Assembly (NCBI RefSeq): GCF_001423405.1
Contig: NZ_LMNS01000012.1
Coordinates: forward strand, 249,203-313,202
DNA length: 64,000 nucleotides
Origin: Methylobacterium sp. Leaf123
GTDB lineage: Bacteria > Pseudomonadota > Alphaproteobacteria > Rhizobiales > Beijerinckiaceae
Direction of reading: 5' to 3'
Below the pieces are notes generated by a model. It saw nothing but the letters and a program-made list of their open reading frames with translations. It had not been told where the DNA came from and made no database searches. The position numbers and the translations under genes were made by a program. Shown here one piece after another: positions 44,187-54,922 of this stretch; positions within the stretch are counted from its first letter, which is position 1; every line of letters starts with the position of its first letter.

Positions 44187-45551
44187 CTATTCCGGTAGAG
44201 CGGCGACCAAAGTGCGGAAGCGGTCGCCGCGCACCTCGAAATTCGGGAACTGGTCGTAGGAGGCGCAGGCCGGCGACAGCAGCACGACAGGGGCCTCGGT
44301 GCCGGATGCGCGGGCGGCCCGCGCCGCCGCCTCGGTCGCGGCCTCCAGCGTACCGCAACGGGTGAAGGCGACGCGTCCCTCCAGCGTCGCGGCAAACGCC
44401 TCGCTCGATGCGCCGATCAGGTAGGCATGGGCCACGCGGTCGAACAGCGGTGCGAGCGGTTCGATGCCGCCCTCCTTCGCCTTGCCGCCGACGATCCAGT
44501 GGATGTCGCGGAAGGCCAGCAGCGCCTTCTCGGTCGAATCGGCGTTGGTCGCCTTGGAATCATTGACGAACTGCATCGCGCCGATCCGGCGCAGGGGCTC
44601 CATCCGGTGGGCGAGGCCGGGAAAGCTCTTCAGCCCCGCCGCGATCTCCGCGCTGCTGAGGCCGAGCCGGATCGCGGCGGCGACCGCCGCGGCCGCGTTC
44701 TGGAGGTTGTGGTCGCCGAGCAGCGCCTGGATGCCGGTGACCTCGGCGATCACGGCGCCGTCGGGCCCGCGCACCGTACCGTCGGCGCCGACATAGTCGC
44801 CCGCCGCATCCCCATGACCCTCGACATGGAGGCGGATGCGCTCGCCCGTGCGGCGCTCGGCGATTGCGGCGCAGTAGACGTCATCGACACCGATCACCGC
44901 GAGATCCGCGCCCGCCACCAGCCGCTCCTTGATCGCGGCGTAGTTCTCCATGGTGCCGTGACGGTCGAGATGGTCCGGCGTCAGGTTGAGCAGGATGCCG
45001 ACGCCGGGCTTGAGCGAGGGCGTCAGGTCGATCTGGAACGAGGACAGTTCGACCACGTGGACGCGGTGCGCCGCGGGCGGCTCCAGCGACAGGATGGCGG
45101 TGCCGATATTGCCGCCCATCTGCACGTCGCGCCCGGCATGGCGCAGCAGGTGGGCCGTGAGCGCCGTGGTAGTGGATTTGCCGTTGGTGCCGGTGATAGC
45201 CACGAAGGCTGCGTCGGGCGCCAGCGCCGCACGCTCGCGGCAGAAAATCTCGATGTCGCCGATGATCGGGATGCCGGCCTGCCGCGCCAGCCCCACGGTC
45301 CAGTGCGGCTCAGGATGGGTCAGCGGCACGCCCGGCGCCAGAACCAGAGCGGCGAAGCCCGACCAATCCGCCTCGTTGAGGTCGGTGACGGTGATGCCCT
45401 GCTCGCGGGCGCGGTCGCGGCTGCCTGCATTGTCGTCCCAGGCCAGCACGTCGGCGCCGCCCGCCAGCAGCGAGCGAACGGTGGCGAGCCCGGACCCGCC
45501 GAGGCCGAACAAGGCGAGTTTCTGGCCGGCGAAGGTGGTGGCTGGGGTCAT
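44187..45551 (-). CDS. murD: UDP-N-acetylmuramoylalanine-D-glutamate ligase
   Basis: 454 residues. The ATP-binding [20 protein letters not shown] and the Mur-ligase central domain ([23 protein letters not shown]) are diagnostic, with N-terminal GLGGSGLAT and C-terminal [11 protein letters not shown] and [12 protein letters not shown]. It adds D-glutamate to UDP-MurNAc-L-Ala in the cytosol. ATG 45551 is used; an upstream start adds 12 non-conserved residues. It is separated from mraY by the DUF1127 gene and its terminator. The usual next genes (ftsW, murG, murC) do not follow it. Confidence 0.95.
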   Translation of the reverse strand: MTPATTFAGQKLALFGLGGSGLATVRSLLAGGADVLAWDDNAGSRDRAREQGITVTDLNEADWSGFAALVLAPGVPLTHPEPHWTVGLARQAGIPIIGDIEIFCRERAALAPDAAFVAITGTNGKSTTTALTAHLLRHAGRDVQMGGNIGTAILSLEPPAAHRVHVVELSSFQIDLTPSLKPGVGILLNLTPDHLDRHGTMENYAAIKERLVAGADLAVIGVDDVYCAAIAERRTGERIRLHVEGHGDAAGDYVGADGTVRGPDGAVIAEVTGIQALLGDHNLQNAAAAVAAAIRLGLSSAEIAAGLKSFPGLAHRMEPLRRIGAMQFVNDSKATNADSTEKALLAFRDIHWIVGGKAKEGGIEPLAPLFDRVAHAYLIGASSEAFAATLEGRVAFTRCGTLEAATEAAARAARASGTEAPVVLLSPACASYDQFPNFEVRGDRFRTLVAALPE

Positions 45552-45862
45552 GAGAAAGGCGGGCTCGAAACTCGTCGCGGGCGGCAATCACGGCGCCCGC
45601 TCCCCCCCTGCGCAGAGCAGAGGATGAGGCGGGCAGCCTCGTGAGGCACGGCGGCACCCTAGTGCCGGGCCCCACCGACTTTCAATCGGCCCCGGCGCCG
45701 GTCCCTCGATCATTTCGCGGCCGACGCGGGGGACGGCCCTTCGGATCCGATGCCCCGGAACGACGAAGCGCCGCCCCGACCGGGTCGGAGCGGCGCATGG
45801 TGCGCTGCGACAAAAAAGCGCCGCCATCACTCCCGGAACGGGAAGCCGGCGGGCGCGACGCC
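45552..45862. other. Gap between murD and the DUF1127 gene, with two hairpins
   Basis: This 311-base gap has no gene I can support. It contains the DUF1127 terminator (described separately) and a second hairpin at 45768-45796, GCGCCGC pairing with GCGGCGC, with CCGAC/GTCGG inside. The murD promoter should lie around 45560-45760, but no standard boxes are evident. Confidence 0.45.
45812..45856 (-). terminator. Rho-independent terminator of the DUF1127 gene
   Basis: On the minus strand a bulged stem (GCGCCCGCC with GGCGGCGC) enclosing TCCCG/CGGGA is followed directly by TTTTTT (45812-45817 on the + strand as A's). It starts 6 bases after the DUF1127 stop. Confidence 0.8.
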
Positions 45863-46084
45863 TCAGGCGGCGTGCGCCAGCACCGTCGGATGGGCGGTGG
45901 CGATCGACGTATCCCGAGCCGGACGCGCGATACGCGCGGATTTCGACCGGGATTGGAGCGCGATGACCTCTCCGCGGGTCAGGCCGATGTCTTGGAGGGC
46001 CCGATCACTGAGGCTGATCAGCGACTCGTCTTGCGAGTTAACGTTGAACTGCGCGCGAAGATTCTCGAAAACTTTGCTGAACAT
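45863..46084 (-). CDS. DUF1127 (YjiS-like) small protein
   Basis: 73 residues. The family core LISLSDRALQDIGLTRGEV is at positions 22-40. The C-terminal tail has Arg/Ala-rich SRSKSARIARPARDT. DUF1127 proteins are small, often numerous in alphaproteobacteria, with RNA-linked or stress-linked roles reported for some members. This one is isolated between the main dcw block and murD and has its own strong terminator, so it is likely a monocistronic insertion. Confidence 0.85.
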   Translation of the reverse strand: MFSKVFENLRAQFNVNSQDESLISLSDRALQDIGLTRGEVIALQSRSKSARIARPARDTSIATAHPTVLAHAA

Positions 46085-46496
46085 GGCCGAACCTCAGGCA
46101 TGCCGCCGGTTAACAGACGATGGCGGCTCGCGTTGAGGACAAGATGAGGCCGAACGCGTCTTTGGAGGAGAGCAGATCTCAGGGATCAGCTCTGCTTAGC
46201 GCGCATACACTGTGCAAAAGTGGCCATCTTTGAGCAGATTGATGATTTTTAGCGCATGGCGGGGCACGGCCCGAGCCGCGCCCGAGCGTCCCCATTCACC
46301 CGAATGGGTCTCGTTTTCTGTTGTTTTGCAGCGCAGCAATATGCGGACAGGTCGGTCTGGAGGCTGGCTCTCTGGCTGCACCGGTTTTGCGGACCAGCAG
46401 AAAAATGCAGGCCCCGGCGCGGGGACGCGCCGAGGCCTGGGACCGAAATGCGGATGGTGATGTGCGAAATGTTCCCCGGCCTGCGCCGGAAACGGC
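46085..46496. other. Gap between the DUF1127 gene and mraY
   Basis: 412 bases without a supported gene. It holds the mraY terminator (46401-46439) and the DUF1127 promoter region. On the + strand CCCATTC (46291-46297) pairs with GAATGGG (46302-46308), followed by TCTCGTTTTCTGTTGTTTT. This terminator-like structure faces a strand with no known gene (see findings). Confidence 0.5.
46401..46439 (-). terminator. Rho-independent terminator after mraY
   Basis: CAGGCCCCGGCG (46408-46419) pairs with CGCCGAGGCCTG (46428-46439) with one mismatch. On the minus strand it is followed by GCATTTTT. It lies 57 bases after the mraY stop and would end the rsmH-to-mraY transcript. Confidence 0.8.
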
Positions 46497-47579
46497 TCAG
46501 CGCAGCTTCAGCGTGGCGAGTCCGACCAACGCCAGGATGACGGCGATGATCCAGAAGCGGATCACGACCTGCGGCTCCTTCCAGCCCTTCTGCTCGAAGT
46601 GGTGGTGGATTGGCGCCATGCGGAAGACGCGTTTGCCCGTGAGCTTGAACGAAACGACCTGGATGATCACCGACATGATCTCCAGCACGAACAGGCCGCC
46701 GACGATGGCGAGCACGATCTCGTGCTTGGCCGCCACGGCGATGGAGCCGAGCAGGCCGCCGAGTGCCAGCGAGCCGGTATCGCCCATGAAGATCTGCGCG
46801 GGCGGTGCGTTGAACCAGAGGAAGCCGAGGCCTGCTCCGATCACCGCGCCGCAGACCACGGCGAGTTCGCCGGTGTCGCGCACATAGTTCACCTGCAGGT
46901 AGCCGGCATAGATGACGTTGCCGACGAGGTAGGCGATGATGCCGAAGGTGGCGCAGGCGATCATGACGGGGACGATGGCGAGCCCGTCGAGGCCGTCGGT
47001 GATGTTCACCGCGTTGCCCGCCCCCACGATCACGAAGGCGGCGAACGGCACCCAGAACCAGCCGAGGTTCAGCAGCGTGTCCTTGAGGACGGGGAAAGCG
47101 AGCTGGTTCTGCAGTCCGGCGGGCGAGTAGAGCGAGATCATCAGGCAGGCCGCGCCCGCGATCGCGAATTCGAGCAGCAGGCGGAAGCGGCCCGAGAAGC
47201 CCTTATGCGACTGCTTCGTCACCTTGAGGTAGTCGTCGTAAAAGCCGATCGCGCCGAAGCCGAGGGTCACGGCGAGCGTGACCCAGACGTAGTGGTTGTG
47301 CGGGTTGGTCCAGAGCAGGATCGAGACCACGGCCCCGGCCAGGATCATCAGCCCGCCCATGGTGGGCGTGCCGCGCTTGGTCAGGTGGGAGGCCGGGCCG
47401 TCCTCGCGGATCGGCTGGCCCTTGCCCTGGCGCAGGCGCAGGAGCGAGATGATCCACGGCCCGAACCAGAACACGAAGAAGCCCGCCGTGAACAGCGCGC
47501 CGCCGGTGCGGAAGGTGATGTAGCGGAACACGTTGAGGGGCGTGAGCGTGCCGCTCAGTTCCGACAGCAGATAGAGCAT
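46497..47579 (-). CDS. mraY: Phospho-N-acetylmuramoyl-pentapeptide-transferase (translocase I)
   Basis: 360 residues, ten membrane segments. [16 protein letters not shown] is the diagnostic active-site loop, with GTPTMGG and [15 protein letters not shown] as further family motifs; [17 protein letters not shown] is the C-terminal HHH motif. It transfers phospho-MurNAc-pentapeptide to undecaprenyl phosphate to give lipid I at the inner membrane. ATG 47579 fits the family; an earlier in-frame codon adds 15 unconserved residues. A 104-base gap separates it from murF. Confidence 0.96.
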   Translation of the reverse strand: MLYLLSELSGTLTPLNVFRYITFRTGGALFTAGFFVFWFGPWIISLLRLRQGKGQPIREDGPASHLTKRGTPTMGGLMILAGAVVSILLWTNPHNHYVWVTLAVTLGFGAIGFYDDYLKVTKQSHKGFSGRFRLLLEFAIAGAACLMISLYSPAGLQNQLAFPVLKDTLLNLGWFWVPFAAFVIVGAGNAVNITDGLDGLAIVPVMIACATFGIIAYLVGNVIYAGYLQVNYVRDTGELAVVCGAVIGAGLGFLWFNAPPAQIFMGDTGSLALGGLLGSIAVAAKHEIVLAIVGGLFVLEIMSVIIQVVSFKLTGKRVFRMAPIHHHFEQKGWKEPQVVIRFWIIAVILALVGLATLKLR

Positions 47580-47683
47580 GCGTTCGTCCGCCCGCGGCAG
47601 GTTCTTTGTCGACACGCCCGGCACGGCGTTGCGCGCGGCCGGATGGAACGGCCGGGCGCGAGGCCTGGCCGCTGTATTGAAGC

Positions 47684-49147
47684 TTAGCGAACCGCGTTCA
47701 GCGAGGCTTCGCGCGGGTCCGGCGCGACCGCGTAGCGGGCTTTCACCGCTTCGACAATGCGGACCATGCGCATGGAGTTGGAGCCCTTCACCATCACGGC
47801 ATCACCCGGCCGCAGGGTCGCGAGGACGGCGTCGATGACGCCCTCGGCGGTCGGCGCGGCTGTGCCCCGCACCGGCATCGGCAGCGCCTCGAACAGGTGC
47901 GTCATCAGCGGGCCGACGGCGAAGACGAGGTCGATGCCGTTCGCGGCGACCGCATCCGCCAACTCGCGGTGGAGCGTCTCGCCAGCCGCGCCGAGCTCCT
48001 TCATGTCGCCGAGCACGGCGATGCGCCGCCCCCTGGCGCCGGTGTCGATGCCGGCGAGCGTCGCCAGCGCCGCGCGGATCGAGGCGGGGTTGGCGTTGTA
48101 GCTCTCATCGACGAGGAAGGCCTCGCCGTCTGCGATCCGAAGCGCCGTGCGCTCGCCGCGCCCGACCGGCGGCTTGAGGCTCGCCAGCGATAGGGCCGCA
48201 CGGGCGAGGTCGGCGCCGAGCGCGTGGATGCAGGCGAGCACGCCGAGCGAGTTCATCGCCACGTGCCGGCCCGGCGTGCCGAGCTGGTAGGTCACGGGAA
48301 TGCCCATCACGGTGGCATCGACCACCGAGACGTCGGGCCGGGTGAGGATGCGGTGGGCGCACACATCCGCCGCCGCGTGCTCGCCGAAGGTGATGACGCG
48401 CCCTGCCTGCGAGGCCTGGGCATGGGCCAGCAGCCGCTCGTAATTCGGGTTGTCGCGGTTGATCACCGCGACGCCGCCCGGCTTCAACCCGGAAAAGATC
48501 TCGCCCTTGGCGTCGGCAATGGCCGAGAGCGAGCGGAAATGCTCGATATGCACCGGCTCGACCGTGGTGATCAGCGCCACGTCCGGCCGCACCATGGCGG
48601 TCAGCGGCAGAATCTCGGCGCCGTGGTTCATGCCGATCTCGAACACGCCGAACCGGGTGGCCTCCGGCATCCGCGTCAGCGTCAGCGGCACGCCCCAATG
48701 GTTGTTGTAGGAGGCGACCGAGGCGTGCGTGGCGCCCTGCGCCGAGAGCACGTGGCGTAGGGCTTCCTTGGTGCCGGTCTTGCCGACGGAGCCGGTCACC
48801 GCGACGATCGCCGCCCCGGTGCGGGCGCGCGCGGCCAGACCCAGGCGGCGCATCGCGTCCAGCACCGGATCGTCGCCCTCGCCCGGCACGGCGAGCACGG
48901 GGCCGGCGCCCTCGAATTCGTGAGCGCGCGCGGCGGCGACCACGGCGGCGCCCGCTCCCTTGCCCAGGGCGGCCGGCACGAAGTCGTGCCCGTCCCGCGC
49001 CTCGCCGCGGATGGCGAAGAACAGGTCGCCGGGTTCCAGACTGCGGGTGTCGATCGAGGCGCCTAAAATGGGGCGCGATTCACCGCGGAAGGAACCGCCG
49101 GTGGCCGCTTCCAAGGCGGCAGGGGGCCAGAGGGGGGCGTCGGTCAT
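47684..49147 (-). CDS. murF: UDP-N-acetylmuramoyl-tripeptide-D-alanyl-D-alanine ligase
   Basis: 487 residues. ATP-binding [20 protein letters not shown], then [28 protein letters not shown], split as [10 protein letters not shown] and [11 protein letters not shown], and the C-terminal [15 protein letters not shown] are typical of MurF. It adds D-Ala-D-Ala to the UDP-MurNAc-tripeptide. The start ATG overlaps the murE stop (ATGA at 49144-49147). Confidence 0.95.
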   Translation of the reverse strand: MTDAPLWPPAALEAATGGSFRGESRPILGASIDTRSLEPGDLFFAIRGEARDGHDFVPAALGKGAGAAVVAAARAHEFEGAGPVLAVPGEGDDPVLDAMRRLGLAARARTGAAIVAVTGSVGKTGTKEALRHVLSAQGATHASVASYNNHWGVPLTLTRMPEATRFGVFEIGMNHGAEILPLTAMVRPDVALITTVEPVHIEHFRSLSAIADAKGEIFSGLKPGGVAVINRDNPNYERLLAHAQASQAGRVITFGEHAAADVCAHRILTRPDVSVVDATVMGIPVTYQLGTPGRHVAMNSLGVLACIHALGADLARAALSLASLKPPVGRGERTALRIADGEAFLVDESYNANPASIRAALATLAGIDTGARGRRIAVLGDMKELGAAGETLHRELADAVAANGIDLVFAVGPLMTHLFEALPMPVRGTAAPTAEGVIDAVLATLRPGDAVMVKGSNSMRMVRIVEAVKARYAVAPDPREASLNAVR

Positions 49148-50637
49148 CCGTTCAACTCCGCGATCGCGGCGCGCAGGGTGTCGTGATCCGAGAACGGGAG
49201 CACGCGTGGCCCGACGATCTGGCCGGTTTCATGTCCTTTGCCGGCCACGACCAGCACGTCGCCGGCCCGCAGATCCCGCACGCCCGCGCGGATCGCTTCG
49301 GCCCGGTCGCCGATCTCCTCCGCGCCCGGTGCTGCGGCGAGGATGGCGGCGCGGATCGCGGCGGGTTCCTCGTTGCGGGGGTTGTCGTCGGTGACGATGA
49401 CCCGGTCGGCAAGGCGTTCGGCGATCGCGCCCATGATGGGGCGTTTGCCGGCGTCGCGATTGCCGCCGCAGCCGAACACGAGGACGAGGCGTCCGCTGGC
49501 GAAGGGGCGCAGCGCGCTCAGGACGTGCTCCAGCGCCTCCGGCTTGTGGGCGTAATCGACGAGACAGAGCCCGCCATTCGCCTCGCCGATCCGCTCCATG
49601 CGGCCCGGCACGCCGGTGAGCCCTTCGAGCGCGGCGAAGACGCCGGCCGGATCGGCCGCACCCGCCGGCGTCGCCAGGGCGAGACCCGCCGCGACGAGCG
49701 CGTTCTCGACCTGGAAGCCGCCGACGAGCGGCAGGCGCACGCGGTATTCCGTGCCGTCGTGGGCGAGCGTCAGGCTCTGCGCAAAACCCTCGGTGCCGGC
49801 CTCGACGAGGCGGATGAAGTCGCCGCCGCGCCCCGTGGTGCGGATGGCGTGGCCGGCGGCGTCGGCGACGCCGATGACCCGCTCGGCATAGGCGCCATCG
49901 GCATTGATGATGGCCGGGCAGCCCTTCGGCAGCAGCGTCGTGAACAGCCGGAGCTTGGCGTCGAGATAGTCCTCGATGGTGGGGTGATAATCGAGGTGGT
50001 CGCGGCCGAGATTGGTGAAGGCGGCGGCCGTCAGTTCCACCCCGTCGAGGCGGCGCTGCTCGATGCCGTGGGAGGAGGCTTCCATGGCCAGATCGGTGAT
50101 GCCCTCGTCGGCCAGCCGCGCCAGGGTCTCGTGCAGCGTGACGGGGTCGGGCGTCGTCAGCGAGCCGTATTCCGCACCCCGATTGGTGACGATGCCGACC
50201 GTGCCGAGGCTCGCCGAGTCCCGGCCGAGGCGCGACAGGATCTGCCGCACGAAGTCGGCGACCGAGCTTTTGCCGCTGGTGCCGGTGACCGCCACCACCG
50301 TCTCCGGCTGGCGCCCGGACAGGCGGGCCGCAGCGAGGGCCAGCGCCCGGCGGGCATCCGCGACTTGGATCCAGGCCGTCGCCTCGGGCAGGTCGTCCGG
50401 GCGCGTCCCCTCCCCGGCGACGGCGAGCGCGCCGGCCGCTGCGGCGGCGGCGGCAAAGCGCCGGCCGTCGGCGGCGGTGCCGGGAACGGCGACGAACACG
50501 CCGCCGGGCACGACCTTCCGGCTGTCGGCGGTGAGGCCGGCGACGGGGCGGCCGGCGATGGTCCCGTCCGCCTCCGGAAACAGGGCGCCCAGAGTTTGGT
50601 CGCCACGCGTCCGGTCGTCAGGCGTCGGCTGGCTCAT
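49144..50637 (-). CDS. murE: UDP-N-acetylmuramoyl-tripeptide synthetase, meso-DAP-adding
   Basis: 497 residues. ATP-binding VAVTGTSGKSSVADFVRQIL; TTPDPVTLHETLARL; FTNLGRDHLDYHPTIEDY; and DDNPRNEEPAAIRA. The DNPR motif marks enzymes that add meso-diaminopimelate rather than lysine. A GTG two codons upstream (50643) is an alternative start. It follows ftsI by 59 bases and overlaps murF by ATGA. Confidence 0.95.
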   Translation of the reverse strand: MSQPTPDDRTRGDQTLGALFPEADGTIAGRPVAGLTADSRKVVPGGVFVAVPGTAADGRRFAAAAAAAGALAVAGEGTRPDDLPEATAWIQVADARRALALAAARLSGRQPETVVAVTGTSGKSSVADFVRQILSRLGRDSASLGTVGIVTNRGAEYGSLTTPDPVTLHETLARLADEGITDLAMEASSHGIEQRRLDGVELTAAAFTNLGRDHLDYHPTIEDYLDAKLRLFTTLLPKGCPAIINADGAYAERVIGVADAAGHAIRTTGRGGDFIRLVEAGTEGFAQSLTLAHDGTEYRVRLPLVGGFQVENALVAAGLALATPAGAADPAGVFAALEGLTGVPGRMERIGEANGGLCLVDYAHKPEALEHVLSALRPFASGRLVLVFGCGGNRDAGKRPIMGAIAERLADRVIVTDDNPRNEEPAAIRAAILAAAPGAEEIGDRAEAIRAGVRDLRAGDVLVVAGKGHETGQIVGPRVLPFSDHDTLRAAIAELNG

Positions 50638-50696
50638 CGGCACAAAAATCCTCGGAAGCGTCCGTGCGGGTCAGGCCGACCGGGTACAGGCTACCG

Positions 50697-52574
50697 TCAC
50701 TGCCCGTCCACCATGGTTGCGTGGTAGGCGCCGAGCTTCACCATCAGCGGGAACGGCTTCACCGGCGGATCGAAGCGCGGTGCCAGGCCGAGGATCGGCG
50801 CGGCCCGCTCGATGATCTTGCCCGTCACCGTGCCGGAATTGTAGGCCGCCGTGGCGTAGCCGCCGGTCTCGGGCAGGCCCTGCGGCTCGTCCATGATCGT
50901 CAGGAACAGGTATTTCGGCTTGTCCATGGGGGCGGCGGCCATGAAGGTCGTGAACAGGCGGTTCTTGGCGTAGCGCCCGTTGATGACCTTCTCCGCCGTG
51001 CCGGTCTTGCCGCCGACATAGTAGAGCGGGATCGACGCCTTCTTGGCCGAGCCCTCGACGGCGTTGAGGCGCATGATGAAGCGCATCGCCTCGCTGGCCT
51101 CGGGCTTCATCACGTGGCTGGCCTTGGCCCGCGCGGTCGGCTCGTCGCTTTTGAGGAAGGTCGGCGTCATCAGGTCGCCGCCATTGATGATCGCCGCCAC
51201 CGCCGCCGCCGCCTGGATCGGCGCCACCGCGATGCCGTGGCCGAAGGCGATGGTGATGGTGTTGATCTCGGCCCAGCGCGGCGGAAGGATCGGCGCGGCC
51301 GATTCCGGCAGCTCGGTCCGCATCCGGTCGAGCAGGCCCATCTTCTTGAGGAAGGCGCGGTGGCCGGGCACGCCCACGCCGAGCGCCATCTTGGCCGAGC
51401 CGATGTTGGAGGAGTGGGTGAACACCTCCGGCATGGTCAGCACGCGGCCGGTGGCGTGGTAGTCGTGGATCTTCTGCCGGCCCCAATGCAGCACGCCGCC
51501 GCGGGTGTCGAAGGTGGAGTTGACGTTGTACTTGCCGGAATCGAGCGCCATGGCGAGCGTCATCGCCTTGAAGGTCGAGCCCATCTCGTAGACGCCGACA
51601 TTCATCCGGTTGATGCGGTCGTCCGAGAGCGCGTCCTTCGGCTCGTTGGGGTCGAAATCCGGGTAGGAGGCGAGCGCGACGACCTCGCCGGTGGTCACGT
51701 CGAGGATCATCGAGGCGCCGGCCTTGGCCTTGAACTTCTCCACGCCCTTCACGAGCTCGTCGCGCAGGGCGAACTGGGCGCGCAGGTCGATGGAGAGCTG
51801 GATCGGCGAGAGGTCGGTCTGCTTGGCCACGAGGCCGAATTCGTTGAGCGCCTTGTTGCCGCGGTTGTCGATGTACTTCTCGATGCCCGCGATGCCGATA
51901 TTGTCGAGGTTCGTCGCGCCGATGACGTGCGCGGCCGCGACCCCGTTCGGGTAGACGCGCTTGTGGTCGGGCAGGAAGCCGACGCCGGGGATGCCGAGGC
52001 GGTGGACTTCGAGCTGCTGCTTCGGGGTGATCTCGCGCTTGATCCAGACGAAGCCCTTCTTCGAGGACAGCTTGGCGCGCAGCTCCGCCGCGTTCAGCTC
52101 GGGCAGCACGGCGGTCAGGAGTTCGACCGCCTCGTCGGTGTCGAAGGTGCGCACCATCCGCTTCGGCTCGGCGAAGACCGAGACGGTGCGGATATCGGTG
52201 GCCAGGATCTCGCCGTTGCGGTCGATGATGTCGGGGCGGATCGCGGTGGTGGCGGCGGCCGCCACCCGGTGCTCGTCGCTGTTGCTCGCAGGCGTCGCCG
52301 CCATCACGATCAGCCGCACGCTGATGGTGAGGAACACCACCGTGAAGGCGAGACCCACCAGCGCCACGCGGGCATGCGAGCGCTCGATGGCAAGACGGAA
52401 CATGATCCGGGTGAGCCGCGTCAGCGCCGAGGCCGGCGGCTCGCTCCGCACCACCCGGTCCGCGCCCGGCTCCGGCACGGCGGCATCGGCCGCGAGCGCG
52501 TCCGGCTGCTCCTGCTGCAGGCCCTGCGACGGATCTGCCTGGGCCGGGTCTTCCTGGGACGGATCGTGAGACAC
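50697..52574 (-). CDS. ftsI: Division-specific peptidoglycan transpeptidase FtsI (PBP3)
   Basis: 625 residues. The N-terminus has a Pro/Gln/Asp-rich cytosolic tail (1-45), then one membrane segment (about 68-93). The transpeptidase motifs are S333-TFK in EMGSTFK, SSN at 388-390, and KTGT at 523-526. HVIGATNLDNIGIAGIEKYID marks the class B PBP dimerisation domain. It cross-links septal peptidoglycan in the periplasm. The start is GTG at 52574, 7 bases after the ftsL stop. Confidence 0.95.
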   Translation of the reverse strand: MSHDPSQEDPAQADPSQGLQQEQPDALAADAAVPEPGADRVVRSEPPASALTRLTRIMFRLAIERSHARVALVGLAFTVVFLTISVRLIVMAATPASNSDEHRVAAAATTAIRPDIIDRNGEILATDIRTVSVFAEPKRMVRTFDTDEAVELLTAVLPELNAAELRAKLSSKKGFVWIKREITPKQQLEVHRLGIPGVGFLPDHKRVYPNGVAAAHVIGATNLDNIGIAGIEKYIDNRGNKALNEFGLVAKQTDLSPIQLSIDLRAQFALRDELVKGVEKFKAKAGASMILDVTTGEVVALASYPDFDPNEPKDALSDDRINRMNVGVYEMGSTFKAMTLAMALDSGKYNVNSTFDTRGGVLHWGRQKIHDYHATGRVLTMPEVFTHSSNIGSAKMALGVGVPGHRAFLKKMGLLDRMRTELPESAAPILPPRWAEINTITIAFGHGIAVAPIQAAAAVAAIINGGDLMTPTFLKSDEPTARAKASHVMKPEASEAMRFIMRLNAVEGSAKKASIPLYYVGGKTGTAEKVINGRYAKNRLFTTFMAAAPMDKPKYLFLTIMDEPQGLPETGGYATAAYNSGTVTGKIIERAAPILGLAPRFDPPVKPFPLMVKLGAYHATMVDGQ

Positions 52575-52581
52575 GGGGACG

Positions 52582-53013
52582 CTACCTCGAAACCGCGGGC
52601 GGGCGGGTGGAGACGGTGCGGGTGGTGACGGAGCCGGTGGTGCGCGGCTCGTCGCGGGCGCTCCCCGGCTTGTCCGTCGGGGTCACGGTCGGGGTCGCCG
52701 TGGAGGCGAGCAAGCGACCGATCTCGTCGCCGCGGTCGGGCCGGTTCGGCAGGTCGGAGAGCCGGGCGAGATGCCCGTTGCCGATCGGCTCGAGGGTGAG
52801 ATGCCGCTCCACCGCCGCCTGGAGCCGGTCCGGGCGGGTCAGGAGCTGCCACTCGGCGCGCAGCACCGCGATGGCCTGCCGCTCCTTGTGCAGGCCAGTC
52901 TTCAGCTTGGAGACCTGACCCGCCTGATAGAGCGTGTCGTACTTGATCGAGTAGGCGTAGACCGCCGAGCAGATCAGCCCGACGATCGCCAGCACGTTGA
53001 GAAGCCGGATCAC
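52582..53013 (-). CDS. ftsL: Cell-division protein FtsL-like
   Basis: 143 residues. One membrane segment ([20 protein letters not shown], 4-23) is followed by a leucine-zipper-like periplasmic coil ([20 protein letters not shown], then [17 protein letters not shown]), the FtsL pattern. The C-terminal 50 residues are Thr/Pro-rich. It would bridge FtsB and FtsI in the divisome. Gene position between rsmH and ftsI strongly supports the call. The GTG start at 53013 overlaps the rsmH stop by GTGA. Confidence 0.9.
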   Translation of the reverse strand: MIRLLNVLAIVGLICSAVYAYSIKYDTLYQAGQVSKLKTGLHKERQAIAVLRAEWQLLTRPDRLQAAVERHLTLEPIGNGHLARLSDLPNRPDRGDEIGRLLASTATPTVTPTDKPGSARDEPRTTGSVTTRTVSTRPPAVSR

Positions 53014-54065
53014 CGACGTGGCCCCCGTCCCTGTGGAGCCGGCAGGCTCGCCAGCGTTTCGATGGCGCTCAGCGGCGGCGGCGCGGGCGCGTCGGTCCGC
53101 TCGCCGGCGCGCAGCTTGGCCGAGCGCGAGCGCGGATTGACGTCCGTCTCCGCCTCGGAGGGCAGTACCGGGCCCTTGGTCACCAGTTTGAAGCTCTTGG
53201 GCGCCGGCCGCTCTACGCCCGGAACGTGCCGGGAGGCCTGCGCCGCCCGGCCGCTGCGGGCGGAGAAGAACTGCTTGACGATGCGGTCTTCCAGCGAATG
53301 GAACGTCACCACCGCGAGCCGGCCGCCGGGCTTGAGCACCCGCTCGGCGGCGTGCAGGCCGCGCACCAATTCACCGAGCTCGTCGTTCACCGCGATCCGC
53401 AGGCCCTGGAAGCTGCGGGTCGCCGGATGGATCGGGCTGCCGGGCTCGGGTCGCACCACGCCGGCCACGAGGTCGGCGAGCTGCGCCGTGGTCTCGATCG
53501 GGCCGCGCCGCCGCGCCTCGACGATGGCGCGGGCCACCGCCCGCGAGCGGCGCTCCTCGCCGAAATGGTAGAGGATGTCGGCGAGCGTGGTCTCTTCCTC
53601 GCCGTTCACGAGGTCGGCGGCCGAGGGTCCCTCGCCGCCCATGCGCATGTCGAGCGGTCCGTCCTGCCGGAACGAGAAGCCGCGCTGTGCCTCGTCGATC
53701 TGCATCGAGGACACGCCGATATCGAGCACGACCCAATCGGCCTGCGCCTCGTCCTGATCGGCGAGGAGCGTGTCGAGATCGCCGAAGCGGCCCTGGACGA
53801 GCCGCAGCCGGCCCCCGGAGGCCTTCACGAGGTCGGCTCCGCCCCGGATCGCGGTGGGATCGCGATCGATGGCGATCACGCGCAGGTCCGGATTGGCCTC
53901 GAGCAGCGCACGGGTGTAGCCGCCCGCACCGAAGGTGCCGTCCACGGCCAGGCCCGGCCGGTCGAGGGCGAGCGCGGCGAGAACCTCGGCGAGCAGAACG
54001 GGAATGTGGCGAGCCGGCTCGCCCTTCGGCATCTCGGCTCTGGCTGTGCGCGGCGCCCGGCTCAT
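53010..54065 (-). CDS. rsmH: 16S rRNA (cytosine1402-N4)-methyltransferase
   Basis: 351 residues. [27 protein letters not shown] (SAM-binding), [38 protein letters not shown] and [17 protein letters not shown] are diagnostic of MraW/RsmH. The open frame is much longer, but the protein proper begins near [20 protein letters not shown] 54065 has a G-rich RBS at the right distance, 54071 too close. It is the first gene of the dcw block here, and mraZ is not in front of it. Confidence 0.95.
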   Translation of the reverse strand: MSRAPRTARAEMPKGEPARHIPVLLAEVLAALALDRPGLAVDGTFGAGGYTRALLEANPDLRVIAIDRDPTAIRGGADLVKASGGRLRLVQGRFGDLDTLLADQDEAQADWVVLDIGVSSMQIDEAQRGFSFRQDGPLDMRMGGEGPSAADLVNGEEETTLADILYHFGEERRSRAVARAIVEARRRGPIETTAQLADLVAGVVRPEPGSPIHPATRSFQGLRIAVNDELGELVRGLHAAERVLKPGGRLAVVTFHSLEDRIVKQFFSARSGRAAQASRHVPGVERPAPKSFKLVTKGPVLPSEAETDVNPRSRSAKLRAGERTDAPAPPPLSAIETLASLPAPQGRGPRR

Positions 54066-54071
54066 CGGCAT

Positions 54072-54516
54072 CGCCCCCCGGCGCTCTCGCGGAATCCGGA
54101 GAAAGCTCGGGCGCCACCCGGCGGGGGATGCATCATGGGAGCCTGCTGAGTGGACGGACCGCAGGGCGGCCCGAGATGTGGCGACGCCGATCCGCGAGCG
54201 GGTCCGGCCGTGCGGGCGCAGTCCCGCGAGGCAACCTGAGCGAGTGTTGGCCGATCCAGAACAGGGCGTCAACGGGATGGCGCGGGGTAACATGGGCCCT
54301 CGAAACGCGTCAACGAGCTTGACCATGCAGGCAGCTCTGATCTGACCGCATCAAGGTTAACCGAGCGTCAATAACGCGGATGTTTTCTTGAGGTTTACCA
54401 AGCGGCGCGCTGGCAACTCTCGCCGCGGGCGCCGGATGCGCTGCGGTGGAATTCGCGAAACTCGGGAAGCACTTGCCCCGCGGAAGGCGGGACCGCGCGC
54501 ATCGGCGGGATCGGGT
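54072..54516. promoter_or_regulatory. Gap between rsmH and rnpB carrying the dcw promoter region and a CtrA-like site
   Basis: 445 bases without mraZ or another supported gene. TTAA-CCGAGCG-TCAA (54357-54371) differs at one position from the TTAA-N7-TTAA consensus bound by the alphaproteobacterial cell-cycle regulator CtrA; read on the minus strand it contains TTGACG, a usable -35 element toward rsmH. A second inverted element, GTCAA-CGAGC-TTGAC, lies at 54309-54323. The CtrA assignment is a weak, one-mismatch match. Confidence 0.35.

Positions 54517-54922
<406 letters not shown>

Noticed and set aside
53010..54326. A longer RsmH with about 85 extra N-terminal residues
   Set aside because: Family conservation starts near residue [10 protein letters not shown] and the best RBS fits ATG 54065; the upstream part is promoter-region sequence.
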